Source: Gammaproteobacteria bacterium | GTDB taxonomy: Bacteria > Pseudomonadota > Gammaproteobacteria > Burkholderiales > Burkholderiaceae_B | NCBI GenBank assembly: GCA_018815245.1 | Contig: JAHIXK010000011.1 | Location: 310,001-374,000, forward strand | Direction: 5' to 3' | Length of the DNA stretch: 64,000 nt | Shown: piece by piece, positions 19,397 to 28,925 of the stretch | Layout of the letters: each line of letters starts with the position of its first letter | Position numbering within the stretch: the stretch's first letter is position 1 | Translations under genes and position numbers: made by a program | The notes under the pieces: generated by a model | The model's input: only the letters and a program-made list of their open reading frames with translations | The model's database searches: none | What the model was told of the DNA's origin: nothing

Positions 19397-20506
19397 TCAA
19401 AGTTGCATGGGGCGATCATACCCTGTCATTTCAAGATAGCCTTGTCCCCAAGGTGAAGCGCCTGCGCTTTTTACGCGCACAGCACCTTCCCAATACAGGG
19501 TGCCCGTGCTGGCGCGCGCGTCCAGTTCCTGATCATCAAACAAGGGCTCAAGATCGAAAGTTTGTTCATCAAGCACCAAGCGCTGTGCAACCGGGTATTC
19601 AACGCCGGTGCGGGTTGATTTCCACTTGCGCAGCACTGCGAATTCAAGCTGTTTGAAAGTTTGCACAGTGCCGTTGGCTTGCCTTAGTGCTGCATGGGTC
19701 CATACCGCGGGTTTGCTTGCGTCCTGGTCGCGAATCTGAAAAGCCATCAACGCTTCACCATTGTTGCCATGCAAGCCCACCCAGTCCCAACCTTGAGCAT
19801 TGGGTGCCAGCACGGTGCTGGACCACTCATGGTCCATCCAGAAGTTGCCGGTGACCGCCAGGGTTTTGCCATTGACCTGAATGGTGCCACTGCTTTTCAT
19901 GTGGGGCAGGGTGATGTAGTAACTTGATTGTTCAGGTTTTGGGCCTTTCTGTGAATAACCGCCCCGGCCTTGCATCCACGGGGTTTGTGTTTGTTCCATG
20001 CGCAGGTTCATGGCCAGTTGCGGTGTTTGAATGGCGCATTGCCATTCATTGCCCTGCGCAGTTTGTAGTTGCCAACCCGGCATTTCAATATTCAAAATCT
20101 GTTCGCGGTTTGATTTGAATTGCGCACCCCCACTTCCTGCGCGGCGAATAATTTGTTCGTGTTTCAATTTGCCTGTGGCAGGCAGAGCCACGGCAGCGTG
20201 CGCAAACAACAATTGCTTGGGCGCAAAGGCGCTGGGGTTTTGTACGTCCACATTTGGGGCTGATCTGAAAAACGTGATTTGCACACCAAAGGGTTGTTCC
20301 AGTTCGGGGCTTTCAAACCAGCCTGTGAAATACCACCATTCGGTTCGAAAGGCCGGGTGTGTGCCGTGGTCACGGGGCAGGGCGGGAAGTGTTTCCGGGT
20401 TGGGTTGTGCATACACGCGTTCCAGGCCATGTTCGGCATAAGGCACATGCGGCCAGTTCAGCATCGGCAGGGCCAGGCCAGCTTTTAAAAGATCCCGCCG
20501 TTTCAT
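19397..20506 (-). CDS. AttH/CrtC-like lipocalin-domain protein
   Basis: The 369-residue product belongs to the COG5621 group of predicted secreted hydrolase-like proteins, related to carotenoid 1,2-hydratase and AttH. It has a twin-arginine-like start (MKRRDLLKAGLALPML), then the characteristic HTGYWY-like opening (EWWYFTGWFES), and the conserved NFWMDHEWSS and WDWVGLHGNNGEALMAFQIRD segments. In other bacteria this family is encoded with an FtsX-type permease and a LolD-type ATPase. That arrangement is present here, the permease start codon region overlapping by 4 bases. Its biochemical role is not established; it may bind or process a lipid or carotenoid-like substrate delivered by the transporter. 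Confidence 0.8.
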   Translation of the reverse strand: MKRRDLLKAGLALPMLNWPHVPYAEHGLERVYAQPNPETLPALPRDHGTHPAFRTEWWYFTGWFESPELEQPFGVQITFFRSAPNVDVQNPSAFAPKQLLFAHAAVALPATGKLKHEQIIRRAGSGGAQFKSNREQILNIEMPGWQLQTAQGNEWQCAIQTPQLAMNLRMEQTQTPWMQGRGGYSQKGPKPEQSSYYITLPHMKSSGTIQVNGKTLAVTGNFWMDHEWSSTVLAPNAQGWDWVGLHGNNGEALMAFQIRDQDASKPAVWTHAALRQANGTVQTFKQLEFAVLRKWKSTRTGVEYPVAQRLVLDEQTFDLEPLFDDQELDARASTGTLYWEGAVRVKSAGASPWGQGYLEMTGYDRPMQL

Positions 20507-23061
20507 GCCCAGTCCTCTTTCAGTTGCTCAACCAGTTGCGTGTTCAGCTTGCTGCGCAGGGCAAGCGTTACGGTGGCGCTGCTCATGGCCACCAGTACCA
20601 CCACCATGATGAACAAATCGCGCCAGGGCGTGAACCATTCCATGGTCCAGTGAAATGACTGGGGATTCACCACAAATATCAGAATGGCAGCGAATGCCAG
20701 CCCAATGATCAAACCCACCAGCGCCGCCACGGTGGATGCAATAAAAGCTTCGCGCGCAATCAGCCTGAGCATCCAGCCCGGGCTTGCCCCCATGGCACCC
20801 AGCAATGCAAATTCACGCTTGCGCTGCAATGCCATGGCAGAAAAAGTGGTGCCGACACCGAACAGGCCGATGACCACCGCCGCAATTTCAAGCAGATAAG
20901 TGACCGCAAAACTGCGATCGAAAATATCCAGGCTCAGCTGCCGGATTTCACCCGGTTCGGCGAAGTCTATTTTGTCTGCCAAGGCAGCGGTAGCCGCACC
21001 TTGTTCAATGCGTTGAACCATGTCTTTCAGTGCCACATTTTCTTGTGGCCACATGGCGCCTTGCGTGTCTTTGAATTGCACCTTGAACTGCTGCAGCAAT
21101 TCAACTTTGGGTAAAACTATTGCCCCGTGCTGGCGTGTGTAATCGCGCCACACGCCCATCACGGTGACGGGTACGCGTGTGCCTTGGTCCAGTTGTAATT
21201 CCAGTTGGCTGCCAGCCTTTAATCCATAAAGGTCGGTCATTGGTTCGCTGACCCACGCCGGCAATGTCCCCGCCTGCGGGGCATCAATGGTAGGGCCTGT
21301 CATGGGCAGGCGTTGTCGAGCGGCTTCAATGGAAATTGGCCGTGCAATCAATTCCACCGCGGGGCGTTTGGGGTCGAGCACGATCGATTGTTGTCCCCAG
21401 AATTCGACCAGATCCACGCCGGGCAGGGCCGCAATTTTGTCCTGGAATTCGTCGGGAAATTCTGGAATGGTAGCGCTGTTTAATTTCACATACAGCGGCG
21501 CAGGTAGTACCTGGGTCAGCCAGTTGTCCAGTGAAAAGCGAAAGCTGTAAATCATCACATGCATGGCCACCACCAGCGCAAAACTGGCCACCACACCTGA
21601 CAAACCCACAGCCAGCAAGTTCGGCGTACTTGCCAGGCGCGACCTGGCAAGATCGGCCATTTTCGTCAATTGCGCGGGTTGGCGAATCAAGGCGCGCACC
21701 ACCAAGCCTATCATTGCAATACCACCAAACAGGCCAAAAGCCACAGCCAAATAGCCACCCACCGGAATGTTGCCGTAAGGCGGTATCCACAAACAGGCCA
21801 CTGCCACAAGGCCAAGCAGCAAGCCCACCCAATGTGCCTTGTTGGCGAACTGCAGGCCGGCCTCTTCGGTGCCTGCACGCAGGCGCTGGTGCAGTGCCAT
21901 TTGCCCGGTTTGAAGTGCTGGCGACAAACCGCCCAGCAAGGTGGCCACCACACCAAATCCGCCAAATAACAGCGCGTCGATGGGTGCCAGCGGCACGCTG
22001 CCTTGCACACTTTCGAAATAACCGGCACCCAGGTCTACGCCCAAATAACGCACCACTGCTGTTGCCAGGCCCCAGCCCACGGCAACCCCCAGCATGCCGC
22101 CCACCACGCCGCAGCACATCGATTCAAACAACACCTGTACGCGCAGGGAACCAGCCCGTGCACCCAGGGCAGCCAGCAAGGCCCATTGGCGCGATCGCTG
22201 CGCTACGGCCAACATTTGTGTAGAGAACGTTAGAAAACCACCAGTGAGCAAAGCCACCATGGCCAAAATTGACAGGTTGGCGCGGTAGGCCTGCGACACA
22301 CTGGCCCCGCGGGTACCTTGTTCGTTCGGTGTTTCAAGGCGGCCCAGTTCTGCAAACTTTGCGCCATGTCGGGCCTGGAATGTGGTCGGGCTTACGCCTT
22401 CCCGCAGTTTTAAATCCACTCTCGATATTTGCCCAAGGGTGCCCAGTTTCCATTGCACGGCAGCAATGTCTGCCACCGCGATCAATTGTCCTGCACCTGC
22501 TGCAGGAACACTGCCTGCCAAGTGCCAGTGCAGGGTTTTGTTTCCCGCCAGTGTGGTCAAGGTGTTTTGCCCTGCGGGCAATTGTTCCTTCAGGGCAGGG
22601 CTTACAAATACATTGCTGTTGTTTAACAGCGGGATGTCACCCTGTTGGGCTTCGTAGCCCGGTTTGGTTTCACTTTGACCGATGAAGTTGGGTGTCACCG
22701 CTGCAGCGGTGAACACGTCCAGCCCAAGCCAGCGAAGGGGTTTTTCAAGGCCCTGAACGGCCACTGTCATGTCGATGACCGGCGAAGCCACAGCCACTTC
22801 TGGCAGGGCGCTCAAGGTGTCTAATACACTTTCCGGCAGCAGGGTGCTGTGTGGCAGTAGTTGTAAATCGGCCTGCCCGGAAAACTGGCGCACGCCGTTG
22901 TTGAATTGTTCAAGTGCCTGCTTGTGAATTAAATGTACGGCCAAGCCCAAGCCCACGCCCACTGAGATAGACAGGGTTGCGATCAACCATTTCACGGGTT
23001 GGTCGCGCAGCGCGCCAGCAAACAATTGCAGCTTCAGGGTAAGTGTGGGCGGCAAGCGCAT
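20503..23061 (-). CDS. FtsX/MacB-type ABC transporter permease, large two-module form
   Basis: This 852-residue permease has a membrane anchor near residue 25, a periplasmic domain, then two FtsX-like membrane modules: three to four helices around residues 265-440 and a C-terminal set from about residue 720 to the end. The architecture is that of the AttG/YbbP-type permeases of the LolCDE/MacB superfamily, which move lipids or lipoproteins mechanically. It is flanked by its ATPase (3-base gap) and the AttH-like protein (overlap), so the three form one operon. Confidence 0.85.
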   Translation of the reverse strand: MRLPPTLTLKLQLFAGALRDQPVKWLIATLSISVGVGLGLAVHLIHKQALEQFNNGVRQFSGQADLQLLPHSTLLPESVLDTLSALPEVAVASPVIDMTVAVQGLEKPLRWLGLDVFTAAAVTPNFIGQSETKPGYEAQQGDIPLLNNSNVFVSPALKEQLPAGQNTLTTLAGNKTLHWHLAGSVPAAGAGQLIAVADIAAVQWKLGTLGQISRVDLKLREGVSPTTFQARHGAKFAELGRLETPNEQGTRGASVSQAYRANLSILAMVALLTGGFLTFSTQMLAVAQRSRQWALLAALGARAGSLRVQVLFESMCCGVVGGMLGVAVGWGLATAVVRYLGVDLGAGYFESVQGSVPLAPIDALLFGGFGVVATLLGGLSPALQTGQMALHQRLRAGTEEAGLQFANKAHWVGLLLGLVAVACLWIPPYGNIPVGGYLAVAFGLFGGIAMIGLVVRALIRQPAQLTKMADLARSRLASTPNLLAVGLSGVVASFALVVAMHVMIYSFRFSLDNWLTQVLPAPLYVKLNSATIPEFPDEFQDKIAALPGVDLVEFWGQQSIVLDPKRPAVELIARPISIEAARQRLPMTGPTIDAPQAGTLPAWVSEPMTDLYGLKAGSQLELQLDQGTRVPVTVMGVWRDYTRQHGAIVLPKVELLQQFKVQFKDTQGAMWPQENVALKDMVQRIEQGAATAALADKIDFAEPGEIRQLSLDIFDRSFAVTYLLEIAAVVIGLFGVGTTFSAMALQRKREFALLGAMGASPGWMLRLIAREAFIASTVAALVGLIIGLAFAAILIFVVNPQSFHWTMEWFTPWRDLFIMVVVLVAMSSATVTLALRSKLNTQLVEQLKEDWA

Positions 23062-23064
23062 GGC

Positions 23065-23775
23065 TTAAGGCCCTGCGACCGGGTTGGATTGTGTTTGGGT
23101 TCGTTCAGTTAAATGATGGTCTGCCAGGTTCAGCTTGTGGTTCAAGTGACTGGCTGCCTTGACCGAGTGGGTTACCATCACCAAGGCACTGTCTTGTGCC
23201 GAACAGGCGGCAAGCAATACTTGCAAAACCCTTTCGGCATTGTCTTCATCCAGATTGCCCGTGGGTTCGTCGGCCAGTATCAATGGCGGATTCAGTGCTA
23301 AGGCGCGCGCAATCGCCACGCGTTGCTGTTCCCCACCCGACATCTCCCGTGGGAAACTGCCTGTTTTATGTGCCATACCCACTTGTTCAAGCAATTGCAG
23401 GCAGCGGGCGGTATTGGGCTTTTCCCCAGCCAGCAAAAAGGGCAGTTCTACATTTTGTTGCGCAGTCAAATGCGGCATCAGGTAGTAAGCCTGAAACACA
23501 AGGCCCACGTGGCGCAGGCGTTTTGCAGCAATTTGATTGTTGTTCAGGGTGTGAATTGCGGTGCCCGCCCAGAACACCTCGCCAGTGTCGGCCCGATCAA
23601 GCCCGGCCATGAGGTGAAGCAGGGTGGACTTGCCTGAACCCGATTCCCCGATCACCGCCAGCGATTGTCCGCTTTGCAATTGCAGGTTCACCTCGGTGAA
23701 CAGCTTGACGCCACCAAGGGTTTTTGAAACCCCCGCCAAAGCGAGGGTTGCTGGAGTTGCGCCACCAAGGGTCAT
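23065..23775 (-). CDS. LolD-type ABC transporter ATPase
   Basis: From the ATG at 23775 the protein has 236 residues and shows Walker [10 protein letters not shown], the signature [15 protein letters not shown], Walker [13 protein letters not shown] and the switch His in VMVTHS. These are standard for the LolD/MacB/YbbA group. The open frame extends 42 codons upstream into fabI without similarity, so I placed the start 8 bases after the fabI stop. It powers the adjacent FtsX-type permease. Confidence 0.9.
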   Translation of the reverse strand: MTLGGATPATLALAGVSKTLGGVKLFTEVNLQLQSGQSLAVIGESGSGKSTLLHLMAGLDRADTGEVFWAGTAIHTLNNNQIAAKRLRHVGLVFQAYYLMPHLTAQQNVELPFLLAGEKPNTARCLQLLEQVGMAHKTGSFPREMSGGEQQRVAIARALALNPPLILADEPTGNLDEDNAERVLQVLLAACSAQDSALVMVTHSVKAASHLNHKLNLADHHLTERTQTQSNPVAGP

Positions 23776-23782
23776 TGGTGTG

Positions 23783-24568
23783 TTATTCAGCCATGCCGCC
23801 GACCACAGTGCTGTAGCCCGCGTCCACGTATGTAATTTCAGCGGTAATGCCCCGCGCCAAATCAGACAACATGAACGCAGCGGTGTTGCCCACATCGTCA
23901 ATGGTCACATTGCGGCGCAGCGGTGCAGCTTCTTCTACGGCGTGCAAAATTTTGCTGAAGCCTTTGATGCCCGCAGCCGCCAGGGTTTTGATGGGGCCTG
24001 CAGAAATTCCATTCACGCGAATGCCCTTGGGGCCAAGGGATTCCGCCAAATAGCGCACTGATGCCTCAAGCGATGCCTTGGCCAGGCCCATGGTGTTGTA
24101 GTTGGGCACCATGCGCACAGAACCCAGATAGCTCAGTGTCAGCAACGCGCCTTCGCGGCCTTGCATCATCGGGTAGGCTGCCTTGGCCAGTGCCGGGAAA
24201 CTGTAGGCCGAAATGTCGTGCGCAATGCGAAATGCTTCGCGGGAAATGCCTTCCAGAAAGTCGCCAGCAATCGCTTCGCGTGGAGCAAAACCAATGGCGT
24301 GTACCAGGCCATCCAGGCCATCCCATTGTTTGGCCAGTTCAGTGAACAGGTTTTCGATTTGTGTGTCTTCAGCCACATCCAGCGGAAACACCAGCTTGGA
24401 ATCAAACTCAGCGGCCATGTCGGTAACACGGTCAATAAAACGCTCGGTTTGATAAGTAAAGGCCAGTTCAGCGCCCTGTGCGTGGCAGGCTTTTGCAATG
24501 CCGTAGGCGATTGAACGATTAGACAGCAGGCCTGTGATGAGAATTTTTTTACCGGCTAGAAATCCCAA
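23783..24568 (-). CDS. fabI: Enoyl-[acyl-carrier-protein] reductase (NADH), FabI
   Basis: FabI catalyses the last reductive step of each fatty-acid elongation cycle and is the triclosan target. The 261-residue SDR-type protein has the modified cofactor motif [15 protein letters not shown] and the catalytic Tyr-x6-Lys in [31 protein letters not shown] and [11 protein letters not shown] are also typical. The gene is followed after 8 bases by the LolD-type ATPase, so the AttFGH-like cluster may be co-transcribed with fabI. Confidence 0.96.
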   Translation of the reverse strand: MGFLAGKKILITGLLSNRSIAYGIAKACHAQGAELAFTYQTERFIDRVTDMAAEFDSKLVFPLDVAEDTQIENLFTELAKQWDGLDGLVHAIGFAPREAIAGDFLEGISREAFRIAHDISAYSFPALAKAAYPMMQGREGALLTLSYLGSVRMVPNYNTMGLAKASLEASVRYLAESLGPKGIRVNGISAGPIKTLAAAGIKGFSKILHAVEEAAPLRRNVTIDDVGNTAAFMLSDLARGITAEITYVDAGYSTVVGGMAE

Positions 24569-24655
24569 TTTGAATTGCTCCTGAGAATGTATATAGGTTT
24601 GGATTTTGCACCTATTATAGGCAATTCAAGCGGGGTGCGCCCGAACGTGCCGGGT

Positions 24656-25795
24656 TCAGGGTCTGTTTGAGATTGGCTTGTGCGTGGCCTGCACTTGTTT
24701 GGGCACACTGGCGGCAATTCCAATCGGTGCCAGGTAGCCCTGGAATTGCTCGGCACAATTTTTCCACGTGAAGCTTCGCGCGTGTTCAAGCGGCACCTGG
24801 CGGTCAATTTTCAGGGCAGCCATTGCGGCTGTTTTCAGGTTCCAGTCCAGCACGCCCGCACCGGAATAGCCCACCACATCAAGCGGCCCATTGACTGGAA
24901 ATGCCGCTACCGGGCAACCGCTGGCCATGGCTTCCAGCAAGACCAAGCCGAAGGTGTCGGTCATGCTTGGAAATACAAACACATCGGCTTTTTTGTAAAG
25001 CTCGGCCAGAGCAACATGATTCAGCATGCCGAACCACCGGGCTTCGGGGTATTGTTTTTCCAGCGACTTGCGTGCGGGGCCGTCGCCAGCTATCCATTTT
25101 TCGCCCGGCAATTCCAGCCTTAAAAATGCATCAAGGTTTTTTTCAACAGCGACTCTGCCCACATACAGAAACACCGGTTTTTCGATGCTGCAAGCGTTCA
25201 GGCGGCGCAGCAGTTCGACCTGTTGGGCGTCATCCAGCGGCAAGTCCCTGGGGCTGTAGCTTAGGTGTTTGCTGGCGGCAGACTGTTGCGGGTTAAAACG
25301 GTTCAAATCAACCCCGCGCTGCCACAGCACACAATTGGATAAGCCGCGGCTTTTTAAAGTGTTGATTACCGACTGGGTGGGTACCATCACAGCCCTTGAA
25401 GGCCGGTGAAACCAACGCAACAGTGCAGCTGTGAAGCGAATCGGTATGCCGGACCGTGCTTTCACATATTCCGGAAACTGGGTGTGATAAGCAGTGGTGA
25501 ATGGCAATTTACGCCCGTGGGCCAACAGGCGCATTGCCAACCCGATTGGTCCTTCCGTCACAACATGCACAGCCTGCGGTTTGAAGCGATCCAGTTCATT
25601 GCGCAAGCGCGTGAATGGCCACAGTGCCAGGCGAATTTCAGGGTAAGTGGGGCAGGGTATGGTGTTAAACAGACCGGGGTGAATCACCCTTACTTCATGC
25701 CCTTGTCCGGTCAGTTGTGCAACCACCTGGCTGACAGTTTGAACAACGCCGTTCACTTGGGGAATCCATGCGTCGGTTGCGATCAGTATGCGCAT
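24656..25795 (-). CDS. GT4-family glycosyltransferase
   Basis: This 379-residue protein has the GT-B fold of family 4 glycosyltransferases. The N-terminal MRILIATDAWIPQVNGV glycine loop and the acceptor-domain TTEGPIGLA-like segment (VTEGPIGLAMR) are visible. The donor-side VGRVAVEKNLDAFL and PSMTDTFGLVLLEAMASGCPVAAF give the E-x7-E motif. It resembles the mannosyltransferase MgtA/PimB group. The gene is 6 bases downstream of an LpxH-like phosphoesterase gene; similar pairs occur in glycolipid-related loci. Donor and acceptor are unknown. Confidence 0.9.
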   Translation of the reverse strand: MRILIATDAWIPQVNGVVQTVSQVVAQLTGQGHEVRVIHPGLFNTIPCPTYPEIRLALWPFTRLRNELDRFKPQAVHVVTEGPIGLAMRLLAHGRKLPFTTAYHTQFPEYVKARSGIPIRFTAALLRWFHRPSRAVMVPTQSVINTLKSRGLSNCVLWQRGVDLNRFNPQQSAASKHLSYSPRDLPLDDAQQVELLRRLNACSIEKPVFLYVGRVAVEKNLDAFLRLELPGEKWIAGDGPARKSLEKQYPEARWFGMLNHVALAELYKKADVFVFPSMTDTFGLVLLEAMASGCPVAAFPVNGPLDVVGYSGAGVLDWNLKTAAMAALKIDRQVPLEHARSFTWKNCAEQFQGYLAPIGIAASVPKQVQATHKPISNRP

Positions 25796-25801
25796 GGCGT
25801 G

Positions 25802-26743
25802 TTACTCCACAGTGGCGGTTTCAAGCGCCTTTTGCTTGCGAGCGGGCAGTTCGCGGTGCGGCCAGTGAACAATGTCCAGCTTGCCGCATGGGTGCTCAAC
25901 CAGTGCGGTCAGGCTTTCAACCCAGTCGCCATCGTTGCAGTACAGCAGGCCGTCTACTTCCTTGATTTCCGCTTTGTGAATGTGACCGCACACCACACCG
26001 TCATAACCACGATGTTTGGCTTCGTGTATCAGCGCATGCTCGAATTCAAGAATAAAGTTCACCGCGTTTTTGACCTGCTGTTTCAGGAATTGCGACAATG
26101 ACCAATACGGATAACCTAACTTGATTCGAATGTTGTTCAACATCCGGTTCAGGGTCAATGCGAAGGTGTACAGCGTGTCGCCCAGGTAAGCCAGCCACTT
26201 GGCATAGCGCACCACCTGGTCAAATTCATCGCCGTGCACCACCCACAGGCGTTTGCCGTCGGCGGTCACATGCACCGCATTTTCCATGATCGGAATATCA
26301 CCAAACGTCATGCCTGCAAACTGGCGCGCGGCTTCATCGTGGTTGCCGGGAATGAACACAACCTGCGTGCCCTTGCGCGCCTTGCGCAATACCTTTTGAA
26401 TGACATCGTTGTGGCTTTGCGGCCAAAACCAGCTTTTGCGCAGCTGCCACCCATCGATGATGTCGCCCACCAGGTACAGCGTGTCGCTTTCATTGTGTTT
26501 CAGGAAGTGGAGCAGGGCGTCGGCCTGGCAGCCAGGTGTGCCCAAATGGATGTCGGAGATCCAGATCGTCCGGTATTTGTTGGACCCCTGTTCGTCTGCG
26601 GTAGTGTCTGTTTCCGCCGGAAGCAGGCTTTTCGCAGGCTCAGGGTGTTGCTCCGTTGGCGCTTTGTCAAACAGTTGTTCAGCAATTTGTCGATTGAAGT
26701 TCAACTGGTTCGAGCGCATATTTAAAGTCCATGTTCTTGTCAT
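25802..26743 (-). CDS. LpxH-like calcineurin-type metallophosphoesterase
   Basis: The core of this 313-residue protein, about residues 60-300, is a calcineurin-like phosphoesterase of the UDP-2,3-diacylglucosamine diphosphatase family (COG2908). The metal-binding motifs are present: SDIHLG, YLVGDIIDGW, PGNHDE, VVHGDEFD and CGHIHKAE. About 55 low-complexity residues precede the core, and a second ATG at 26719 is an alternative start. LpxH itself is about 240 residues and lacks the alpha-helical stretch seen here around residues 190-230. The protein is therefore better called LpxH-like (LpxH2 type), possibly acting on another glycolipid together with the downstream glycosyltransferase. Confidence 0.85.
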   Translation of the reverse strand: MTRTWTLNMRSNQLNFNRQIAEQLFDKAPTEQHPEPAKSLLPAETDTTADEQGSNKYRTIWISDIHLGTPGCQADALLHFLKHNESDTLYLVGDIIDGWQLRKSWFWPQSHNDVIQKVLRKARKGTQVVFIPGNHDEAARQFAGMTFGDIPIMENAVHVTADGKRLWVVHGDEFDQVVRYAKWLAYLGDTLYTFALTLNRMLNNIRIKLGYPYWSLSQFLKQQVKNAVNFILEFEHALIHEAKHRGYDGVVCGHIHKAEIKEVDGLLYCNDGDWVESLTALVEHPCGKLDIVHWPHRELPARKQKALETATVE

Positions 26744-26829
26744 GGAACTTATTAGACGCGCCCGATTTGACTACCTTGTGACATTTGTGTGACTCTTTTT
26801 TGACAAAAAAGCCGATGCTTCAACTGTTT

Positions 26830-27099
26830 TTATCTGGCTTCCAGGCTTTTTGGCAACCACCAGGTGAAACCATACAGCAGGGTTTTGGAAATCACTTCCA
26901 TGGTTGGCAGGTTCTTGCCACGCAGTCGCAAGAAGGCAATTGGCAATTCCAGCGTATGTGCCACCAGCAACAAAGCAGCCAGCGCCAACAGAAAAGGCAT
27001 CACCAGGCTAATCAGCAAATAGGCGGGCACAACAATCCAGAAGCCGTTCATAACCTTGCGCATGGATTCAAACGATTGAGGGCTGATTCTAATAGCCAT
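26830..27099 (-). CDS. Small two-helix membrane protein of unknown function
   Basis: From the ATG at 27099, preceded by an AAGGAAAA ribosome binding site, the product has 89 residues. The middle (about residues 18-52) is hydrophobic (GFWIVVPAYLLISLVMPF then LLALAALLLVAHTL), followed by a basic LPIAFLRLRGK and a WWLP segment. The layout faintly recalls DUF1145-type small inner-membrane proteins, but I cannot assign a family. It is convergent with nothing and stands alone upstream of the phosphoesterase gene. Confidence 0.55.
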   Translation of the reverse strand: MAIRISPQSFESMRKVMNGFWIVVPAYLLISLVMPFLLALAALLLVAHTLELPIAFLRLRGKNLPTMEVISKTLLYGFTWWLPKSLEAR

Positions 27100-27187
27100 G
27101 GTTTTTCCTTGAGTGGTGTGAATGGGGCTGGCAAAAATTGAATATGACAATAAGTGTTGTCAGAAGCCTTGTCAAGCATGTTTGGGC

Positions 27188-27216
27188 TTGCCCCCGCGGC
27201 TGCGCTGGTGTATATT
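27188..27216 (+). promoter_or_regulatory. Predicted promoter of tRNA-Val
   Basis: TTGCCC (27188-27193) and TATATT (27211-27216) are separated by 17 bases. The region between -10 and the tRNA is short and leads directly into the mature 5' end at 27231. Confidence 0.55.
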
Positions 27217-27230
27217 TCGCACTCTTCTTT

Positions 27231-27307
<77 letters not shown>

Positions 27308-27409
27308 CTTTCCCCCAATATTTATTCCCGCTCTGTGTTCGTCAGCGCACCGACTGCACGTTGCCGTTTGCCTATGGTGATGGATTAAACCGTCAAAAGG
27401 CAAAGCGCA

Positions 27410-27781
27410 ATGAAAATTGCTATCACAACTCTACTTCTGTCTACCGGCATTCTTGCCGCCTGCGCCACTGCGCCAACACCACACAGCAGGTCTTATGTAG
27501 CGGGACAGGTTGCTGTTGCCAATGCCGAAAAAATGCCAGTCAGCACCTACGGTAATCAGGAATTGACCGTGGCCCGCCAACGACTCGAAGCCTCGAGAAT
27601 TGCATCTCACAATGGGAAGGCGGACCTGGCTGAAATGCTGGCCATTGAATCCATCGTGAGTTCTGATTTGGCCGTGGCCAAAACAAACGCAGGTGTTACT
27701 GCAGCAACGAATCAACAATTACAAACCCAAAGCAACGCCATGCAACAGGAAATGTTGCGCAACAAGAAGGTGTCACCATGA
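27410..27781 (+). CDS. DUF4398-type lipoprotein
   Basis: This 123-residue protein starts with a lipoprotein signal peptide (MKIAITTLLLSTGILAAC, lipobox ending at Cys 18). A helical domain follows (residues about 40-100, GNQELTVARQRLEASRIA) of the DUF4398 kind, and then a Gln-rich coiled tail. It overlaps the next gene by 4 bases (ATGA), so it is translated together with the OmpA-like protein. The pair probably forms an outer-membrane/peptidoglycan-associated unit; DUF4398 has no known activity. Confidence 0.8.
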   Translation: MKIAITTLLLSTGILAACATAPTPHSRSYVAGQVAVANAEKMPVSTYGNQELTVARQRLEASRIASHNGKADLAEMLAIESIVSSDLAVAKTNAGVTAATNQQLQTQSNAMQQEMLRNKKVSP

Positions 27782-28554
27782 ATAACTTACCCCGATACAC
27801 CGTACTAAGCGTATTGATGCTAGGTTTGCTTTCAGCTTGCGCATCGACCATGGTTACTTCAGACCGTCAGGTTGAATTGCGCAACAAACTCACCACCCTT
27901 CAAACAGACCCTGTGCTAAGCCGTTATGCGCCAGAAGCGCGCGCAGAAGCCGAGGCTGCAGTGAACAAAGTAGAGCAACCTCAGGTCAGCACACAAGTCA
28001 CCATGCACAATGATTTTGTAGCCCACCGCAAAATTGAAATTGCAGAAGCGAAGGCGCGCGAAGCTTACCTGCTGGAACAGCAAAAAGCCATCAGCGGAAA
28101 TACGGCGGATGCTCGTTTGGCTTCCCGAACCGCCGAAGCAGATGCGGCCAATCGCCGTGCAGCACAGTTGTCAGCTGAATTGGCTGCGCTGAATGCCAAA
28201 CCCTCACCGCGCGGAATGGTCATTACCATGAGCGATGTTTTGTTTGCCAATGGCCAATCCAATTTGAGTCCGGGCGCCGACACCAACTTGAACAAGTTAT
28301 TCAAGTTCATGAGCAACAATCCAGATCGAAAACTGTTGATCGAAGGGCACACTGACAGCGTAGGGTCAACCGAAAGCAATCAGCAATTATCGCAAAACCG
28401 TGCGCAATCGGTGTTCAGTTATCTGATTAACCGTGGCGTTCCTGCAAGTCGGCTAAGCATGCAGGGCATGGGTGAAAGTTCACCCGTGGCCACCAATTCT
28501 TCTGCATCTGGTCGGCAGCAAAACCGTCGGGTTGAGATCACCGTTCTGAATTAA
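27778..28554 (+). CDS. OmpA-family lipoprotein with DUF4398-like N-terminus
   Basis: The 258-residue protein has a lipoprotein signal (LSVLMLGLLSAC), a helical N-terminal half (residues about 30-140) similar in style to the preceding DUF4398 protein, and a C-terminal OmpA domain. The latter shows LLIEGHTDSVGS, the peptidoglycan (diaminopimelate) binding-loop region NQQLSQNRAQSV, and QQNRRVEI. It most likely anchors the outer membrane to peptidoglycan. It is followed by a strong bidirectional terminator. Confidence 0.9.
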   Translation: MNNLPRYTVLSVLMLGLLSACASTMVTSDRQVELRNKLTTLQTDPVLSRYAPEARAEAEAAVNKVEQPQVSTQVTMHNDFVAHRKIEIAEAKAREAYLLEQQKAISGNTADARLASRTAEADAANRRAAQLSAELAALNAKPSPRGMVITMSDVLFANGQSNLSPGADTNLNKLFKFMSNNPDRKLLIEGHTDSVGSTESNQQLSQNRAQSVFSYLINRGVPASRLSMQGMGESSPVATNSSASGRQQNRRVEITVLN

Positions 28555-28562
28555 TAGGCAAT

Positions 28563-28604
28563 AAAAAACCCGCCACAGATTTTACGGTCTGTGGCGGGTT
28601 TTTT
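28563..28604. terminator. Strong bidirectional terminator between the OmpA-like and BON genes
   Basis: A perfect 17-base-pair stem (AAAAAACCCGCCACAGA / TCTGTGGCGGGTTTTTT) with an 8-base loop carries A and T tracts on both sides. It therefore serves the plus-strand OmpA-like gene and the minus-strand BON gene, which converge here. Confidence 0.92.
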
Positions 28605-28613
28605 ATTGCCTTT

Positions 28614-28925
28614 TTATTTTAAGCGCATGTCGTTTTTGACCGATTGAACACCAGTCACACCGCGAGTTACTTCAACAGCCTTGTTCATGTCTGCACCTGA
28701 ATTCACAAAGCCGCTCAATTGAACAACAGCCTTGAATGTTTCCACATTGATTTCAGCGGATTTTAAAGTAGGCTCATTGAAGATAGCCGCTTTGACTTTG
28801 GTGGTGATCACTGAGTCTTCGACATATTCACCGGCCTGGGTTTGTTGCTGGGGTGTTACACAGGCAGCCAGGAAAACGATTGATAGAAGGCCGAAACTTT
28901 TTGCAATTCGTTGTTTTGAAAACAT
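28614..28925 (-). CDS. BON-domain lipoprotein
   Basis: This 103-residue protein has a lipoprotein signal peptide (FGLLSIVFLAAC). It carries a single BON domain (about residues 38-103) with the pattern ITTKVKAAIF, VETFKAVVQLSGFV and GVTGVQSVKNDMRLK. BON proteins such as OsmY/DolP bind phospholipid in the periplasm or outer membrane and are often stress-induced. The stop codon lies 9 bases from the shared terminator. Confidence 0.88.
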   Translation of the reverse strand: MFSKQRIAKSFGLLSIVFLAACVTPQQQTQAGEYVEDSVITTKVKAAIFNEPTLKSAEINVETFKAVVQLSGFVNSGADMNKAVEVTRGVTGVQSVKNDMRLK

